Assembly: GCA_964620605.1 (NCBI GenBank) | Contig: CAZUHQ010000036.1 | Span: forward strand, 1 to 31,669 | Source of the DNA: Thalassotalea_E sp964620605 | GTDB lineage: Bacteria; Pseudomonadota; Gammaproteobacteria; Enterobacterales; Alteromonadaceae | DNA length: 31,669 nt | Direction of reading: 5' to 3' | Position numbers and translations under genes: made by a program | The notes under the pieces: model-generated | Told to the model about the DNA's origin: nothing | Databases searched by the model: none | Seen by the model: only the letters and a program-made list of their open reading frames with translations | Shown: in pieces, positions 23,323-31,360 of the stretch | How positions within the stretch are numbered: position 1 is the stretch's first letter | Layout: every line of letters begins with the position of its first letter

Positions 23323-24165
23323 TTATTGGCTCATTAAATACGAAAAATGAAAATCTAAATGTTGCTCGATAAAGCTGGCGATAAAATAATAACTATGATC
23401 GTAGCCTTCTCGAATATTTAATTCTAAGGGGTAACCGCTAATTTTGCTCGCAGCCTCAAGGGCTTCCGGCTTAAGCTGCTCAGCGAGAAAACTATCCGCG
23501 CCACCTTGATCAACTAAGGTTGGTATAAATTGAGTGGCACTTCGCATCAATTCACTTGCATCATACTGCGCCCATTTACTTCGGTTCTCGCCTAGATATG
23601 CAGTAAACGCTTTTTCGCCCCACGAGCATTGCATTAGGTTGCTGATTGGACTAAACGCGGAAACTGAGCTGTAGCGATTAGGGTTTCTCATCGCTATTAC
23701 AAGCGCCGCGTGTCCGCCCATTGAATGACCAGCGATCGCCCTCTTATCCAATACAGGAAAATTTGTTTCAATTATTTGAGGCAATTCATCAACAACATAG
23801 TCATACATTTGATAATGACTTTTCCAAGGGGGCTGAGTGGCATTCACATAAAAACCCGCACCTTGTCCTAGATCATATGCTTCGTCATCAGCAACCTGTT
23901 CACCTCTAGGACTGGTGTCTGGCGCGACTATAGCAATACCGAGTTCCGCAGCAATTCTATGGGCACCAGCTTTTTGCATAAAGTTTTCATCAGTACAGGT
24001 CAAGCCTGATAACCAATAAACAACGGGTACTTTCTGACCGTTTTGAGCCTGGGGCGGAAGAAAAATAGCAAACCGCATATTACAATTTAATACATTAGAG
24101 TAGTGATTGTACTGTTTATGCCAGCCGTCAAAACTTTTATTTGCTGATAAATTTTCAATAGTCAT
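23323..24165 (-). CDS. fghA: S-formylglutathione hydrolase
   Basis: This 280-residue alpha/beta hydrolase of the esterase D family hydrolyses S-formylglutathione to formate and glutathione, the second step of glutathione-dependent formaldehyde oxidation. Signatures are WLSGLTCTDENFMQKAGA (51-68), the nucleophile elbow GHSMGGHAAL (Ser148), Asp in DQGGADSFL and His in GYDHSYYF. Length is normal. GAGGA precedes the ATG. It lies 51 bp after adhC in the same direction, with a palindromic hairpin in between. Confidence 0.96.
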   Translation of the reverse strand: MTIENLSANKSFDGWHKQYNHYSNVLNCNMRFAIFLPPQAQNGQKVPVVYWLSGLTCTDENFMQKAGAHRIAAELGIAIVAPDTSPRGEQVADDEAYDLGQGAGFYVNATQPPWKSHYQMYDYVVDELPQIIETNFPVLDKRAIAGHSMGGHAALVIAMRNPNRYSSVSAFSPISNLMQCSWGEKAFTAYLGENRSKWAQYDASELMRSATQFIPTLVDQGGADSFLAEQLKPEALEAASKISGYPLELNIREGYDHSYYFIASFIEQHLDFHFSYLMSQ

Positions 24166-24182
24166 TAGTAAATCCTCAGAAC

Positions 24183-24202
24183 CTGCCTCTTTAAAGAGGC
24201 AG
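24183..24202 (-). repeat. 20-bp perfect palindrome between adhC and fghA
   Basis: CTGCCTCTTT and AAAGAGGCAG are directly adjoining arms. In the adhC-fghA transcript this makes a stable hairpin 18 bases before the fghA start. No U run follows, so mRNA processing or differential expression seems likelier than full termination. Confidence 0.6.
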
Positions 24203-24216
24203 TCAGTCGTTTGTTA

Positions 24217-25344
24217 TTAGTCGAAATGAATAACGGTTCGAATGCTTTCACCCGCATGCATCAAATCAAATGATTGATTAATATCATCGAGTCCCATGGT
24301 GTGGGTGATAAAATCGTCCAACTTAAATTCTCCTTTTAGATATCGCTCAACGTATTCGGGTAATTCTGAACGTCCCTTCACGCCACCAAAAGCAGAGCCG
24401 CGCCATACGCGACCGGTTACCAATTGAAAAGGACGAGTTGAAATTTCTTGACCTACTCCGGCAACGCCTATTATTACAGATTCACCCCAACCTTTGTGAC
24501 AGCATTCCAGTGCAGAGCGCATTGTGTGGACATTTCCAATACATTCAAACGAATAATCAACACCACCATCCGTGAGTTCAATTATCACTTCTTGTATCGG
24601 CTTGTCGTAATCTTTTGGGTTTATACAGTCTGTCGCCCCTAGTTTTTTGGCCAGCTCAAATTTACTTTCATTGATATCAATTGCAATAATTTGAGACGCT
24701 TTAGCCATTGTTGCGCCAATAATGGCAGACAATCCAATTCCACCTAGTCCAAAAACGGCAATGGTTGCGCCCTCTTCGACTTTTGCAGTGTTCATAACTG
24801 CGCCCATACCAGTGGTTACTCCACAACCTAACAGGCAAACTTCTTCAAGTGGCGCTTCTGGATTTACTTTAGCTAAGGATATTTCCGGTAGAACCGTATA
24901 CTCGGAAAAAGTGGAGCATCCCATATAGTGATAGATTGGCTTACCATCTTTATAGAAACGAGTTGTGCCATCAGGCATCAAACCTTGACCTTGCGTCTCG
25001 CGAATTTTTTGACACAGGTTAGTTTTTCCCGACAAACAGAATTTGCACTCTCCGCATTCTGGTGTGTAAAGCGGTATAACATGATCGCCGACTTTAACAC
25101 TCGTTACACCTTCACCGATTTGCTCGACAATGCCACCCCCTTCGTGACCAAGGATGCATGGAAATTTACCTTCTGGATCATCACCTGAAAGTGTAAACGC
25201 GTCAGTATGACATACACCTGAAGCCAAAATCTTGACTAAGACCTCTCCTTTTTTGGGTAACATGACGTCTACTTCTTCGATGGTAAGTGGTTGTTTTGGC
25301 TCCCACGCTACTGCCGCTTTTGATTTAATAAATTGTTCAGTCAT
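24217..25344 (-). CDS. adhC: S-(hydroxymethyl)glutathione dehydrogenase / class III alcohol dehydrogenase
   Basis: This zinc-dependent medium-chain dehydrogenase (375 residues from MTEQF; an ATG two codons upstream lies too close to the GCGAGA ribosome site) oxidises S-hydroxymethylglutathione with NAD+, detoxifying formaldehyde. The catalytic zinc site is Cys45 (GVCHTDAF), His67 (GHEGGG) and a Cys in LLGCGVTTG. The structural zinc is held by Cys97, 100, 103 and 111. The NAD loop is GLGGIGLSAI. The class III hallmark WRGSAFGGVKGR is present. It is the first gene of the adhC-fghA operon. Confidence 0.97.
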   Translation of the reverse strand: MTEQFIKSKAAVAWEPKQPLTIEEVDVMLPKKGEVLVKILASGVCHTDAFTLSGDDPEGKFPCILGHEGGGIVEQIGEGVTSVKVGDHVIPLYTPECGECKFCLSGKTNLCQKIRETQGQGLMPDGTTRFYKDGKPIYHYMGCSTFSEYTVLPEISLAKVNPEAPLEEVCLLGCGVTTGMGAVMNTAKVEEGATIAVFGLGGIGLSAIIGATMAKASQIIAIDINESKFELAKKLGATDCINPKDYDKPIQEVIIELTDGGVDYSFECIGNVHTMRSALECCHKGWGESVIIGVAGVGQEISTRPFQLVTGRVWRGSAFGGVKGRSELPEYVERYLKGEFKLDDFITHTMGLDDINQSFDLMHAGESIRTVIHFD

Positions 25345-25372
25345 ATTCATTCTCGCTTGTTAAATGTGTGGA

Positions 25373-25398
25373 TTAGCTAAAAGCAAGGCTTTAGCTAA
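25373..25398 (-). promoter_or_regulatory. Leader hairpin / paired TTAGCTAA sites upstream of adhC
   Basis: TTAGCTAAAAGC and GCTTTAGCTAA pair with one bulged A and a 3-nt loop inside the probable adhC leader. The two outer 8-mers TTAGCTAA are themselves palindromes spaced 18 bp, so a protein-binding pair is an alternative reading. Confidence 0.45.
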
Positions 25399-25433
25399 TT
25401 TGTTCATCTTGGAAACTGGTAATCATGGAATCA

Positions 25434-25470
25434 GCATATTATATTTATTTCTAAATAAATGATAATATGC
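25434..25470. promoter_or_regulatory. Large operator-like palindrome between adhC and the LysR gene
   Basis: GCATATTAT-ATTTATTT and AAATAAAT-G-ATAATATGC form a 17-bp dyad around CT with one extra G. On the minus strand its left arm contains TATAAT (25439-25444), a perfect -10 for adhC. It sits 37 bp before the LysR start, as expected for a shared LysR operator. Confidence 0.6.
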
Positions 25471-25507
25471 CATCTTTGCAAATTACTTTTACTGACAGGT
25501 AATAATC

Positions 25508-26374
25508 ATGCAATGGGAAGGCGTCATTGAATTTGTTCAAGTTGCGGAAACTGAGAGTTTCACAAAGGCTTCAAAGAACTTGGAAATATCAACTGCTCAA
25601 GTCAGTCGTCAAATAGGTCGTTTAGAAAAGCGACTGAAGGTTAAGCTTTTCTATCGAACCACACGCAAAGTATCATTAACTCAGGAAGGACAAGTTTTTT
25701 ATCAGCATTGTCGTAGTGTTTTAGACGGATTAAACGCCGCAGAAAGAGCCATTACTCACTTAAACAGTAAACCTCAAGGCAAAATCAAATTAACGGCACC
25801 TGTGACCTTCGGAGAAAGACATATATTGCCTTTAGTGAATGATTTTGTTTTAAAATATCCAGCTATTGAAGTAGATGCCAACCTAACAAATCAACAATTA
25901 GATTTGGTTCACGAGGGCTGTGATTTGGCTATTAGAATTGGTCAATTACATGACTCAACTATGATGGCAAAAAAGCTTACGAGTCGGACAAGTTTCGTTT
26001 GCGCTTCACCTGCTTATCTAAGGTTATATGGCACGCCACACTCGCTTTCCGAGTTGCATAATCATAACTGTTTACAAGGTTCGCAGGAATTCTGGCATTT
26101 TATCGAAGCAGGCAAAGAACGGAATATCCGCATTAGAGGCAGAATACGGGTTAATAGTGGATTTTGTTTAGCCGATGCAGCGCTAAAAGGACTTGGCATA
26201 GTTCAGCTCCCGGATTTCTATGTCAATGAGCATTTGGCATCCGGTGATTTGGTTTCGATTTTAGATAAATATCGAATATCAGCCGAGGATATTTGGGCTT
26301 TGTACCCACATAATCGGTATCTTTCACCAAAAATAAGTCTGTTGATCGATTACCTTGGAAAGAATTTACGTTAA
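25508..26374 (+). CDS. LysR-family regulator divergent from adhC-fghA
   Basis: The 288-residue protein has the LysR winged helix-turn-helix (about 1-65; FVQVAETESFTKASKNLEISTAQVSRQIGRLEKRL) and a C-terminal effector-binding domain of periplasmic-binding-protein type (about 90-285). It is close to the CrgA/AaeR-like subgroup by the KLTAPVTFGERHILPLVNDF segment. Divergence from adhC over 163 bp with a large dyad between makes it the likely formaldehyde-response regulator and self-regulator. AGGT precedes the ATG. Confidence 0.93.
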   Translation: MQWEGVIEFVQVAETESFTKASKNLEISTAQVSRQIGRLEKRLKVKLFYRTTRKVSLTQEGQVFYQHCRSVLDGLNAAERAITHLNSKPQGKIKLTAPVTFGERHILPLVNDFVLKYPAIEVDANLTNQQLDLVHEGCDLAIRIGQLHDSTMMAKKLTSRTSFVCASPAYLRLYGTPHSLSELHNHNCLQGSQEFWHFIEAGKERNIRIRGRIRVNSGFCLADAALKGLGIVQLPDFYVNEHLASGDLVSILDKYRISAEDIWALYPHNRYLSPKISLLIDYLGKNLR

Positions 26375-26441
26375 ATAGCATAGTATCAACCAGGTAATGC
26401 ATGCTCTAGATGGTAATCGATCAGAATGTGATTGGAATATA

Positions 26442-26852
26442 TTAACTTAAAGGCGAAGCGCTTTCGGGTTGATAAATAACATCTTTAACTTTTACTTTGA
26501 GGACACCACCACCTGGCTTAGGCCATTCAATTTCGTCGCCAACAGACAAACCGAGTAACGCACTACCAACAGGGGCTAAGATTGATATTTTTTTGCCACT
26601 TGAATCAATGTCATCTGGATAAACAAGTGTAAGTTCAAATTCCTCACTTGTCGATTCAATAACGAATTTGACGGTAGAATTCATAGTTACAATTTTGGCC
26701 GATATTTGATCCGAATCCACCACATTGGCTCGCTCAAGTTCAAATTCCAGTTCAGCTTTTCCGGCAAACGAATTATTTGGTAATGACTCGATTAAATCAT
26801 ATAGCCTATCAGCATCTAAAGAGGTAATCGTTATTTCGGGTCTCGTATCCAT
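26442..26852 (-). CDS. rnk: Regulator of nucleoside diphosphate kinase (Rnk, GreA/GreB C-terminal type)
   Basis: This 136-residue protein fits Rnk, which combines a short N-terminal coiled region with a C-terminal FKBP-like domain homologous to GreA/GreB. Seen here are ITSLDADRLYDLIE, then VVDSDQISAKIVTMNSTVKF, the segment LVYPDDID and the C-terminal ILAPVGSALLGLSVGDEIEWPKPGG. Rnk binds RNA polymerase in the secondary channel without cleavage-factor activity in E. coli. TAGGAGT precedes the ATG. It stands alone, convergent with the LysR gene. Confidence 0.93.
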   Translation of the reverse strand: MDTRPEITITSLDADRLYDLIESLPNNSFAGKAELEFELERANVVDSDQISAKIVTMNSTVKFVIESTSEEFELTLVYPDDIDSSGKKISILAPVGSALLGLSVGDEIEWPKPGGGVLKVKVKDVIYQPESASPLS

Positions 26853-26976
26853 TATTTTACTCCTATTATAGTAATATCAAATATTGACTAAACATTATTG
26901 TTTGCTAAATAAAGGCTACTCCAAGCGAGTCAAATGATGTCAACTTAAGGTTAGTATATCAGAATAATAATTAATA

Positions 26977-27750
26977 TTAATTTTCATGAGAAAACATTAG
27001 CAATGTATCAGCATTGCCTTTTTGTAATTCACTGATAACTTTATTATAAATTACTTGCGCTCTGCCTGTTTCTACAATGTTTTTAATGGCCTTGGTTATA
27101 CGAGGAATTAAATATTTATTTTTTTTATTAAGGTATAAGTAAACAGGCTGTTTGGAAATTGCTGGCTTTAAAATAATCACGTCGCGCACGCCTACTACAT
27201 TAGTACTACGCAATTTTTCGATAGCATACATAGCATCAGGTTTCACCATAACGGCAAAATCAATTAAGCCGTTAATGAGTTGGCGGATTAAATTAACATC
27301 TTTAGCAGTTGCACTCACATTGGAAAAATCTTTAGTCCCGTTGGCGGAATAAAAATGCCCTGCGTGAATTCCAATATGATAAGGCTTTAATTGTTCCCAG
27401 CCATTAAGTTTAACCTCAATTTTTTTATCTATCGTCAGCACATTTGCTTCCAGCGTAGTAAGACTTGGCTCTATTCGGATAAGGTTTTTAAGTCCTAGAT
27501 TAATTTTTTTAATACGACAAACTTCACCATCAGTATCGCTAATATTAGCCATATGAGATGCTAATTTTCCTGGGAAGTTAGCATATTCAACATCAATGTC
27601 TATTGTTGTGAGTGCTTCAGAAACTATAACTTTACAAATTTTTGCTAAATATCCTTCTTGCGATGATAAGACAAGCTTTTGCTGTGCCATTGCAAAAGCT
27701 TGGTAAGTAAAAGTGAGAATAGTAAATGTCACTACTTTATAAATTGCCAT
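26977..27750 (-). CDS. Periplasmic solute-binding protein-like (family 3 type), ligand unknown
   Basis: The product has 257 residues from the ATG at 27750, chosen because a clean signal peptide follows (hydrophobic stretch ending QAFA); a GTG start 60 bases upstream would put basic residues ahead of it. The mature part reads like a type II periplasmic-binding fold related to amino-acid-binding proteins (KLVLSSQEGYLAKICKVIVSEAL near the N-terminus, then GIHAGHFY and DFAVMVKPDAMYAIEKL). Such stand-alone copies are common in Alteromonadales and seldom have transporter partners; none is here. Possibly a sensor-domain relative. AT-rich compared with its neighbours. Confidence 0.78.
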   Translation of the reverse strand: MAIYKVVTFTILTFTYQAFAMAQQKLVLSSQEGYLAKICKVIVSEALTTIDIDVEYANFPGKLASHMANISDTDGEVCRIKKINLGLKNLIRIEPSLTTLEANVLTIDKKIEVKLNGWEQLKPYHIGIHAGHFYSANGTKDFSNVSATAKDVNLIRQLINGLIDFAVMVKPDAMYAIEKLRSTNVVGVRDVIILKPAISKQPVYLYLNKKNKYLIPRITKAIKNIVETGRAQVIYNKVISELQKGNADTLLMFSHEN

Positions 27751-27946
27751 ACGCCATTTTAGTAATACGGTTTGCTTTAATTTATTTAAAAGTATCTTAT
27801 TTAAACGCACTGATTTTTGCTGTTCGAATTTTATTTGCGCTAAATATATTAACTATAACCTATCTATAAGATCGTTCTATTTATACCAATTAAATTACCT
27901 ATAAATAAGCAAATTAGCAAACAATGTGCAAAAACTAAGGATATAG

Positions 27947-28612
27947 CTAATCCATACGCATCTTGCGTGAATAAATACGGTAACCGACTGCCAATATTAA
28001 GCAGATTGCGCCAGGAAACGTTAGCGCACTAAACTGATAGCGAGCAAAGAGGAATGCACCGCAAGTGCCGCCGATAATAAAACCACAGATAATTAACACA
28101 AACAGGATTGCTTTGCGTTTATCAAATGGTTTACCGCGGAGCACGGCGCCGACCATAATACCTAAGTCAGTGAAAATGCCAGTCAGGTGAGTGGTACGAA
28201 TTATCGCGCCGCTATAGGTAGTCGCCAACGCATTTTGCAAACCACAGGCGGCAGAGGCAAGAAAATGACCATAGTAAGAATCATCCGCTAACAACCACAT
28301 GGCACCAAAGATAAACAAGGCTTCAAACAATAATGCGGTATCATAATGACGTCCCAACTTTAGTGAACTGCCATGCAATAAAAAACCGGATAATGTCGCG
28401 CCAATAAAAAACGCCACTAAAATTCCGGTGAGATGAAACACAGTATCAAACGCACCATTTTCAATACTGGAGCCAAGCAACGTCGCGGTTCCCGAGACAT
28501 GGGATACCGACTGATGTTCAAAACCTAACAAACCAATAACATTGACGCAGCCTGCGACGAACGCCAGCACAAAAGCGCCATATTCGATCCATTTGGGTAA
28601 TCTGGAGAGCAA
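27947..28612 (-). CDS. DUF1275 (YoaK-like) membrane protein
   Basis: A 221-residue membrane protein with about six helices that fits DUF1275. Family marks are FVAGCVNVIGLLGF, HVSGTAT, SAACGLQNALATTYSGAIIRTTHLTGIFTDLG and the paired basic residues after it. The function is not known; a transport role is often guessed. The start is TTG, since an in-frame stop lies just upstream and family members begin at this point; the ribosome site is weak. It lies 52 bp downstream of the cupin gene and in the same direction. Confidence 0.9.
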   Translation of the reverse strand: MLSRLPKWIEYGAFVLAFVAGCVNVIGLLGFEHQSVSHVSGTATLLGSSIENGAFDTVFHLTGILVAFFIGATLSGFLLHGSSLKLGRHYDTALLFEALFIFGAMWLLADDSYYGHFLASAACGLQNALATTYSGAIIRTTHLTGIFTDLGIMVGAVLRGKPFDKRKAILFVLIICGFIIGGTCGAFLFARYQFSALTFPGAICLILAVGYRIYSRKMRMD

Positions 28613-28664
28613 ACTTTATCTCTTATCTACGACCATAAGGCCATTATGATAACTTTATTGGAAA

Positions 28665-29030
28665 TTAAATCCATACATCATTATCTGCGGTTAATTCACC
28701 GCCAGCATCTCCCGTGTTTGTAACACCGCGCGGTTCAATAAACATGACTTTACACTCATTTTTCGCATAGGGTTTATGTTCGACGCCCTTTGGCACAACA
28801 TACATTTCACCGGCAGATAAATCCACCTTGCCATCGCGAAACTCTATCGTCATTTCACCCTCAATCACTAAAAATACCTCATCGGTATCTTGATGGTTAT
28901 GCCAGACAAACTCGTTTTGAATCTTCGCCAGCTTGAACTGATAATCATTCATCTCCGCTATCACTTTGGGTGACCAGCACTCACTAAACTTGGTGAACTT
29001 TTGTTGTAAGTTAATCGCTTGTTTTGACAA
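28665..29030 (-). CDS. Small cupin-domain protein
   Basis: This 121-residue single-domain cupin has the first motif FVWHNHQDTDEVFLVIEGEMTIEF (two His and Glu as metal ligands) and the second GEMYVVPKGVEHKPYA (His). The metal site is complete. The start is the TTG at 29030, because GAGGA stands seven bases before it; an upstream TTG would add 23 poorly conserved residues. The substrate is unknown. It lies between a LysR gene and a DUF1275 gene, all in the same direction, so a three-gene unit is possible. Confidence 0.86.
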   Translation of the reverse strand: MSKQAINLQQKFTKFSECWSPKVIAEMNDYQFKLAKIQNEFVWHNHQDTDEVFLVIEGEMTIEFRDGKVDLSAGEMYVVPKGVEHKPYAKNECKVMFIEPRGVTNTGDAGGELTADNDVWI

Positions 29031-29114
29031 TAGCTTTTCCTCAAGAATTAAAACTGAATGATTAATCAGTGATATGCGGTTAAATGGCGCAAAAACCAAG
29101 CAGTGATATTTTGC

Positions 29115-30068
29115 TTAACTTTCACCGCCATGATACATGCTGTCAAACTCCGGAATGCCGTGCTCCCATATCGGCTTGTCTTTGCCGATATATTCACGCA
29201 CTGCATCAAAAAATAGCTGAGTCCTGACTGGCAAATCACGATGCGGATACAAGGCATAGACGGCACTAAACTCCAATAAATCGACATTGGTCAGTAAAGG
29301 TACTAACAGGCCATCGCGCACTTCATTGTCCAAAATAAACGCCGGCGCTATCATAAACGCGGTACCAGAGAGCACTTTCATCAATAGAATTTCCGCATCA
29401 TTGGCGCGAAACACACTGTTGATTTTTTGTTCCTGAATATCACCTTGCGCATCGCGATAACGAATACCATCAACACGTAACGAAGTACTGCTATAACTAG
29501 CGGCCGGTAATTCCGCTAACTGCGCCATTTGAGTCGGCATGCCATAAGTGTCGATAAATTCCGGTGTCGCTAAAATCAGCAAACGATTACGCGCCAGTTT
29601 TCTCGCAATCAAACTAGAATCTTTCTGTTCTCCAACCCGAAACGCCAGATCAAAACCTTCAGAAACAATATCCACTAGCTTATCATCAAGACGAAAATCC
29701 ACTTCCACCTGAGGAAAGCGTTTTTGAAAATCATTAACCACTGGCTGTAAATAACGCTTACCGATAATACTGGAGGACGTAATTTTCAGTACGCCACGCG
29801 GTTCCTGGTGGTAATTCTCCGCCAGGTGAACAGTTTCACTGAGTAATAAACGCAGTTCCGCCGCCTTTTTGACCATTTCAGCGCCCGCGGCAGTTAATGA
29901 AAAGGAACGGGTGGTACGATTTAACAGTCTGACACCGAGATCATCTTCTAAGCGGGTCATTTGTTTGGAGATCACCGAACGGTCGATATTGCGCGCCGCA
30001 GCAACTTTAATAAACGAGCCCTGCTCGACAATTTCTAGCAACATTAACAAGCGACTAGTGGTATCCAT
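29115..30068 (-). CDS. LysR-family regulator divergent from RND efflux genes
   Basis: The 317-residue protein has the LysR helix-turn-helix (about 1-62; IVEQGSFIKVAAARNIDRSVISKQMTRLE) and an effector-binding domain (about 88-295) of the CrgA/DsdC-like type, with VDFRLDDKLVDIVSEGFDLAFRVG. AGGA precedes the ATG. It is divergent from the RND adaptor across 113 bp that hold a T-N11-A dyad, so control of the pump and of itself is likely. The inducer is unknown. Confidence 0.93.
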   Translation of the reverse strand: MDTTSRLLMLLEIVEQGSFIKVAAARNIDRSVISKQMTRLEDDLGVRLLNRTTRSFSLTAAGAEMVKKAAELRLLLSETVHLAENYHQEPRGVLKITSSSIIGKRYLQPVVNDFQKRFPQVEVDFRLDDKLVDIVSEGFDLAFRVGEQKDSSLIARKLARNRLLILATPEFIDTYGMPTQMAQLAELPAASYSSTSLRVDGIRYRDAQGDIQEQKINSVFRANDAEILLMKVLSGTAFMIAPAFILDNEVRDGLLVPLLTNVDLLEFSAVYALYPHRDLPVRTQLFFDAVREYIGKDKPIWEHGIPEFDSMYHGGES

Positions 30069-30091
30069 GATTTTTTCCTCAATATCATTGT

Positions 30092-30104
30092 TGCCATTTT
30101 GGCA
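30092..30104. promoter_or_regulatory. LysR-type T-N11-A box
   Basis: TGCCATTTTGGCA is a self-complementary T-N11-A motif in the gap between the LysR gene and the RND adaptor gene, 23 bases before the LysR start. It fits the usual LysR binding box. Confidence 0.55.
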
Positions 30105-30181
30105 CTAATGATGTGCTAAATCTATGGTTTTTGTCATCAAAGCTATTCCGTAACATACGCTGTTATCAAAGGAGAGTTATC

Positions 30182-31351
30182 ATGAAAAAACACTTAATCG
30201 CCATCACCGTTAGTTTTAGCAGTTTGATCTATATCGGTTGCTCGGAGCACAGCAATCAACAAGCAGGTCAGCAACATTTACAACCAATAGATGTTGCCCA
30301 TGTATTAGTTAAACCGGTACAAAGCTGGCACACTTATACCACAAGACTGGAGTCACCCGAACAAGTAGCATTAAAACCGCGAGTTTCCGGCGTCATTGAA
30401 CGCATCGCCTTTAACGAAGGGGATAAAGTCAAACAGGGCGATTTATTGTTTCAACTGGATAACCGCCCTTTCGTTGCCGTGGTTGATACCTTAAAAGCAC
30501 AAATTAAAAGTGCCCAGGCGGCATTAGCCCAGGCGAAAAGCGAAGCAAAGCGCGCCAGCCGCTTAACCGAGCGCAAAGCAATTTCAACCGAGCAGGCAGA
30601 ATCGCGTGCCTCAACTTTACGTCAGCGTGAAGCACAGCTTGCCGCATTGCAGGCACAGTTAACATCCGCCGAACTCGATCTGGAATTTACTTCGGTACGT
30701 TCACCGATAAATGGTGTGATTTCACGCGCCAATATCACCAAAGGCAATAATGTGCTTGCCGGACAAACGGTATTAACCTCTATCGTTTCTAACAACAGCA
30801 TGTATGCCTATTTTGATATTGATGAACGCACCTGGAACAGTGCATTTGCTGATATCGATGCCAGCAGTGAGCAAGCAGTAGTGATGCAAAAAGTTGGGCA
30901 AAATGACTTTGCCTACCACGGAGTAATTGACTTTATCGACAACCAGATCAATCCGGCAACCGGTACCTTAAGAGTACGCGCGGTATTTGAACAAGATCAC
31001 AACCAGTTAAGAGCCGGTTCATTTGCCCGCATCAAGCTGGCGGCCAACAGCATCAGTGACAAGATCATTATTCCAGAACGCGCCATAGGTACCGATCTGA
31101 AAAACCGCTTTGTTTTAACCCTGGGAGAAAACAATGTCCTGCAATACAAACTGGTAGAAACCGGTGAAAGATACGGCAAGTTACGCGCTATCACCTCAGG
31201 ACTTACCAGCGAAGACATTATCGCGGTCAATGGCCCGGCGCGTGTTGGCCCAGGCATGCCGGTTGCCCCTAATAATGTTGAAATCGATAGTACCGGCATT
31301 GCATTTACCTTATCACCACTTGAGCAAAGCAGCTTAGTGGCCAAGCAATAA
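30182..31351 (+). CDS. RND efflux periplasmic adaptor (membrane fusion protein)
   Basis: The 389-residue product starts at the ATG with GGAG upstream. It has a lipoprotein signal with lipobox YIGC (Cys20), a barrel-sandwich (biotinyl-lipoyl-like) half (about 50-75: RVSGVIERIAFNEGDKVKQGDLLFQLD), an alpha-helical hairpin (about 85-140), the second lipoyl half (TSVRSPINGVISRANITKGN) and beta-barrel and membrane-proximal domains. This is the AcrA/MexA family, which links the inner-membrane pump to an outer-membrane channel. It lies 9 bp before the permease. Substrate cannot be told from sequence. Confidence 0.95.
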   Translation: MKKHLIAITVSFSSLIYIGCSEHSNQQAGQQHLQPIDVAHVLVKPVQSWHTYTTRLESPEQVALKPRVSGVIERIAFNEGDKVKQGDLLFQLDNRPFVAVVDTLKAQIKSAQAALAQAKSEAKRASRLTERKAISTEQAESRASTLRQREAQLAALQAQLTSAELDLEFTSVRSPINGVISRANITKGNNVLAGQTVLTSIVSNNSMYAYFDIDERTWNSAFADIDASSEQAVVMQKVGQNDFAYHGVIDFIDNQINPATGTLRVRAVFEQDHNQLRAGSFARIKLAANSISDKIIIPERAIGTDLKNRFVLTLGENNVLQYKLVETGERYGKLRAITSGLTSEDIIAVNGPARVGPGMPVAPNNVEIDSTGIAFTLSPLEQSSLVAKQ

Positions 31352-31360
31352 GAGGCTAAA

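Noticed and set aside
25351..25433. Known riboswitch in the adhC leader
   Set aside because: Only one hairpin is visible and no known riboswitch core motif can be recognised.
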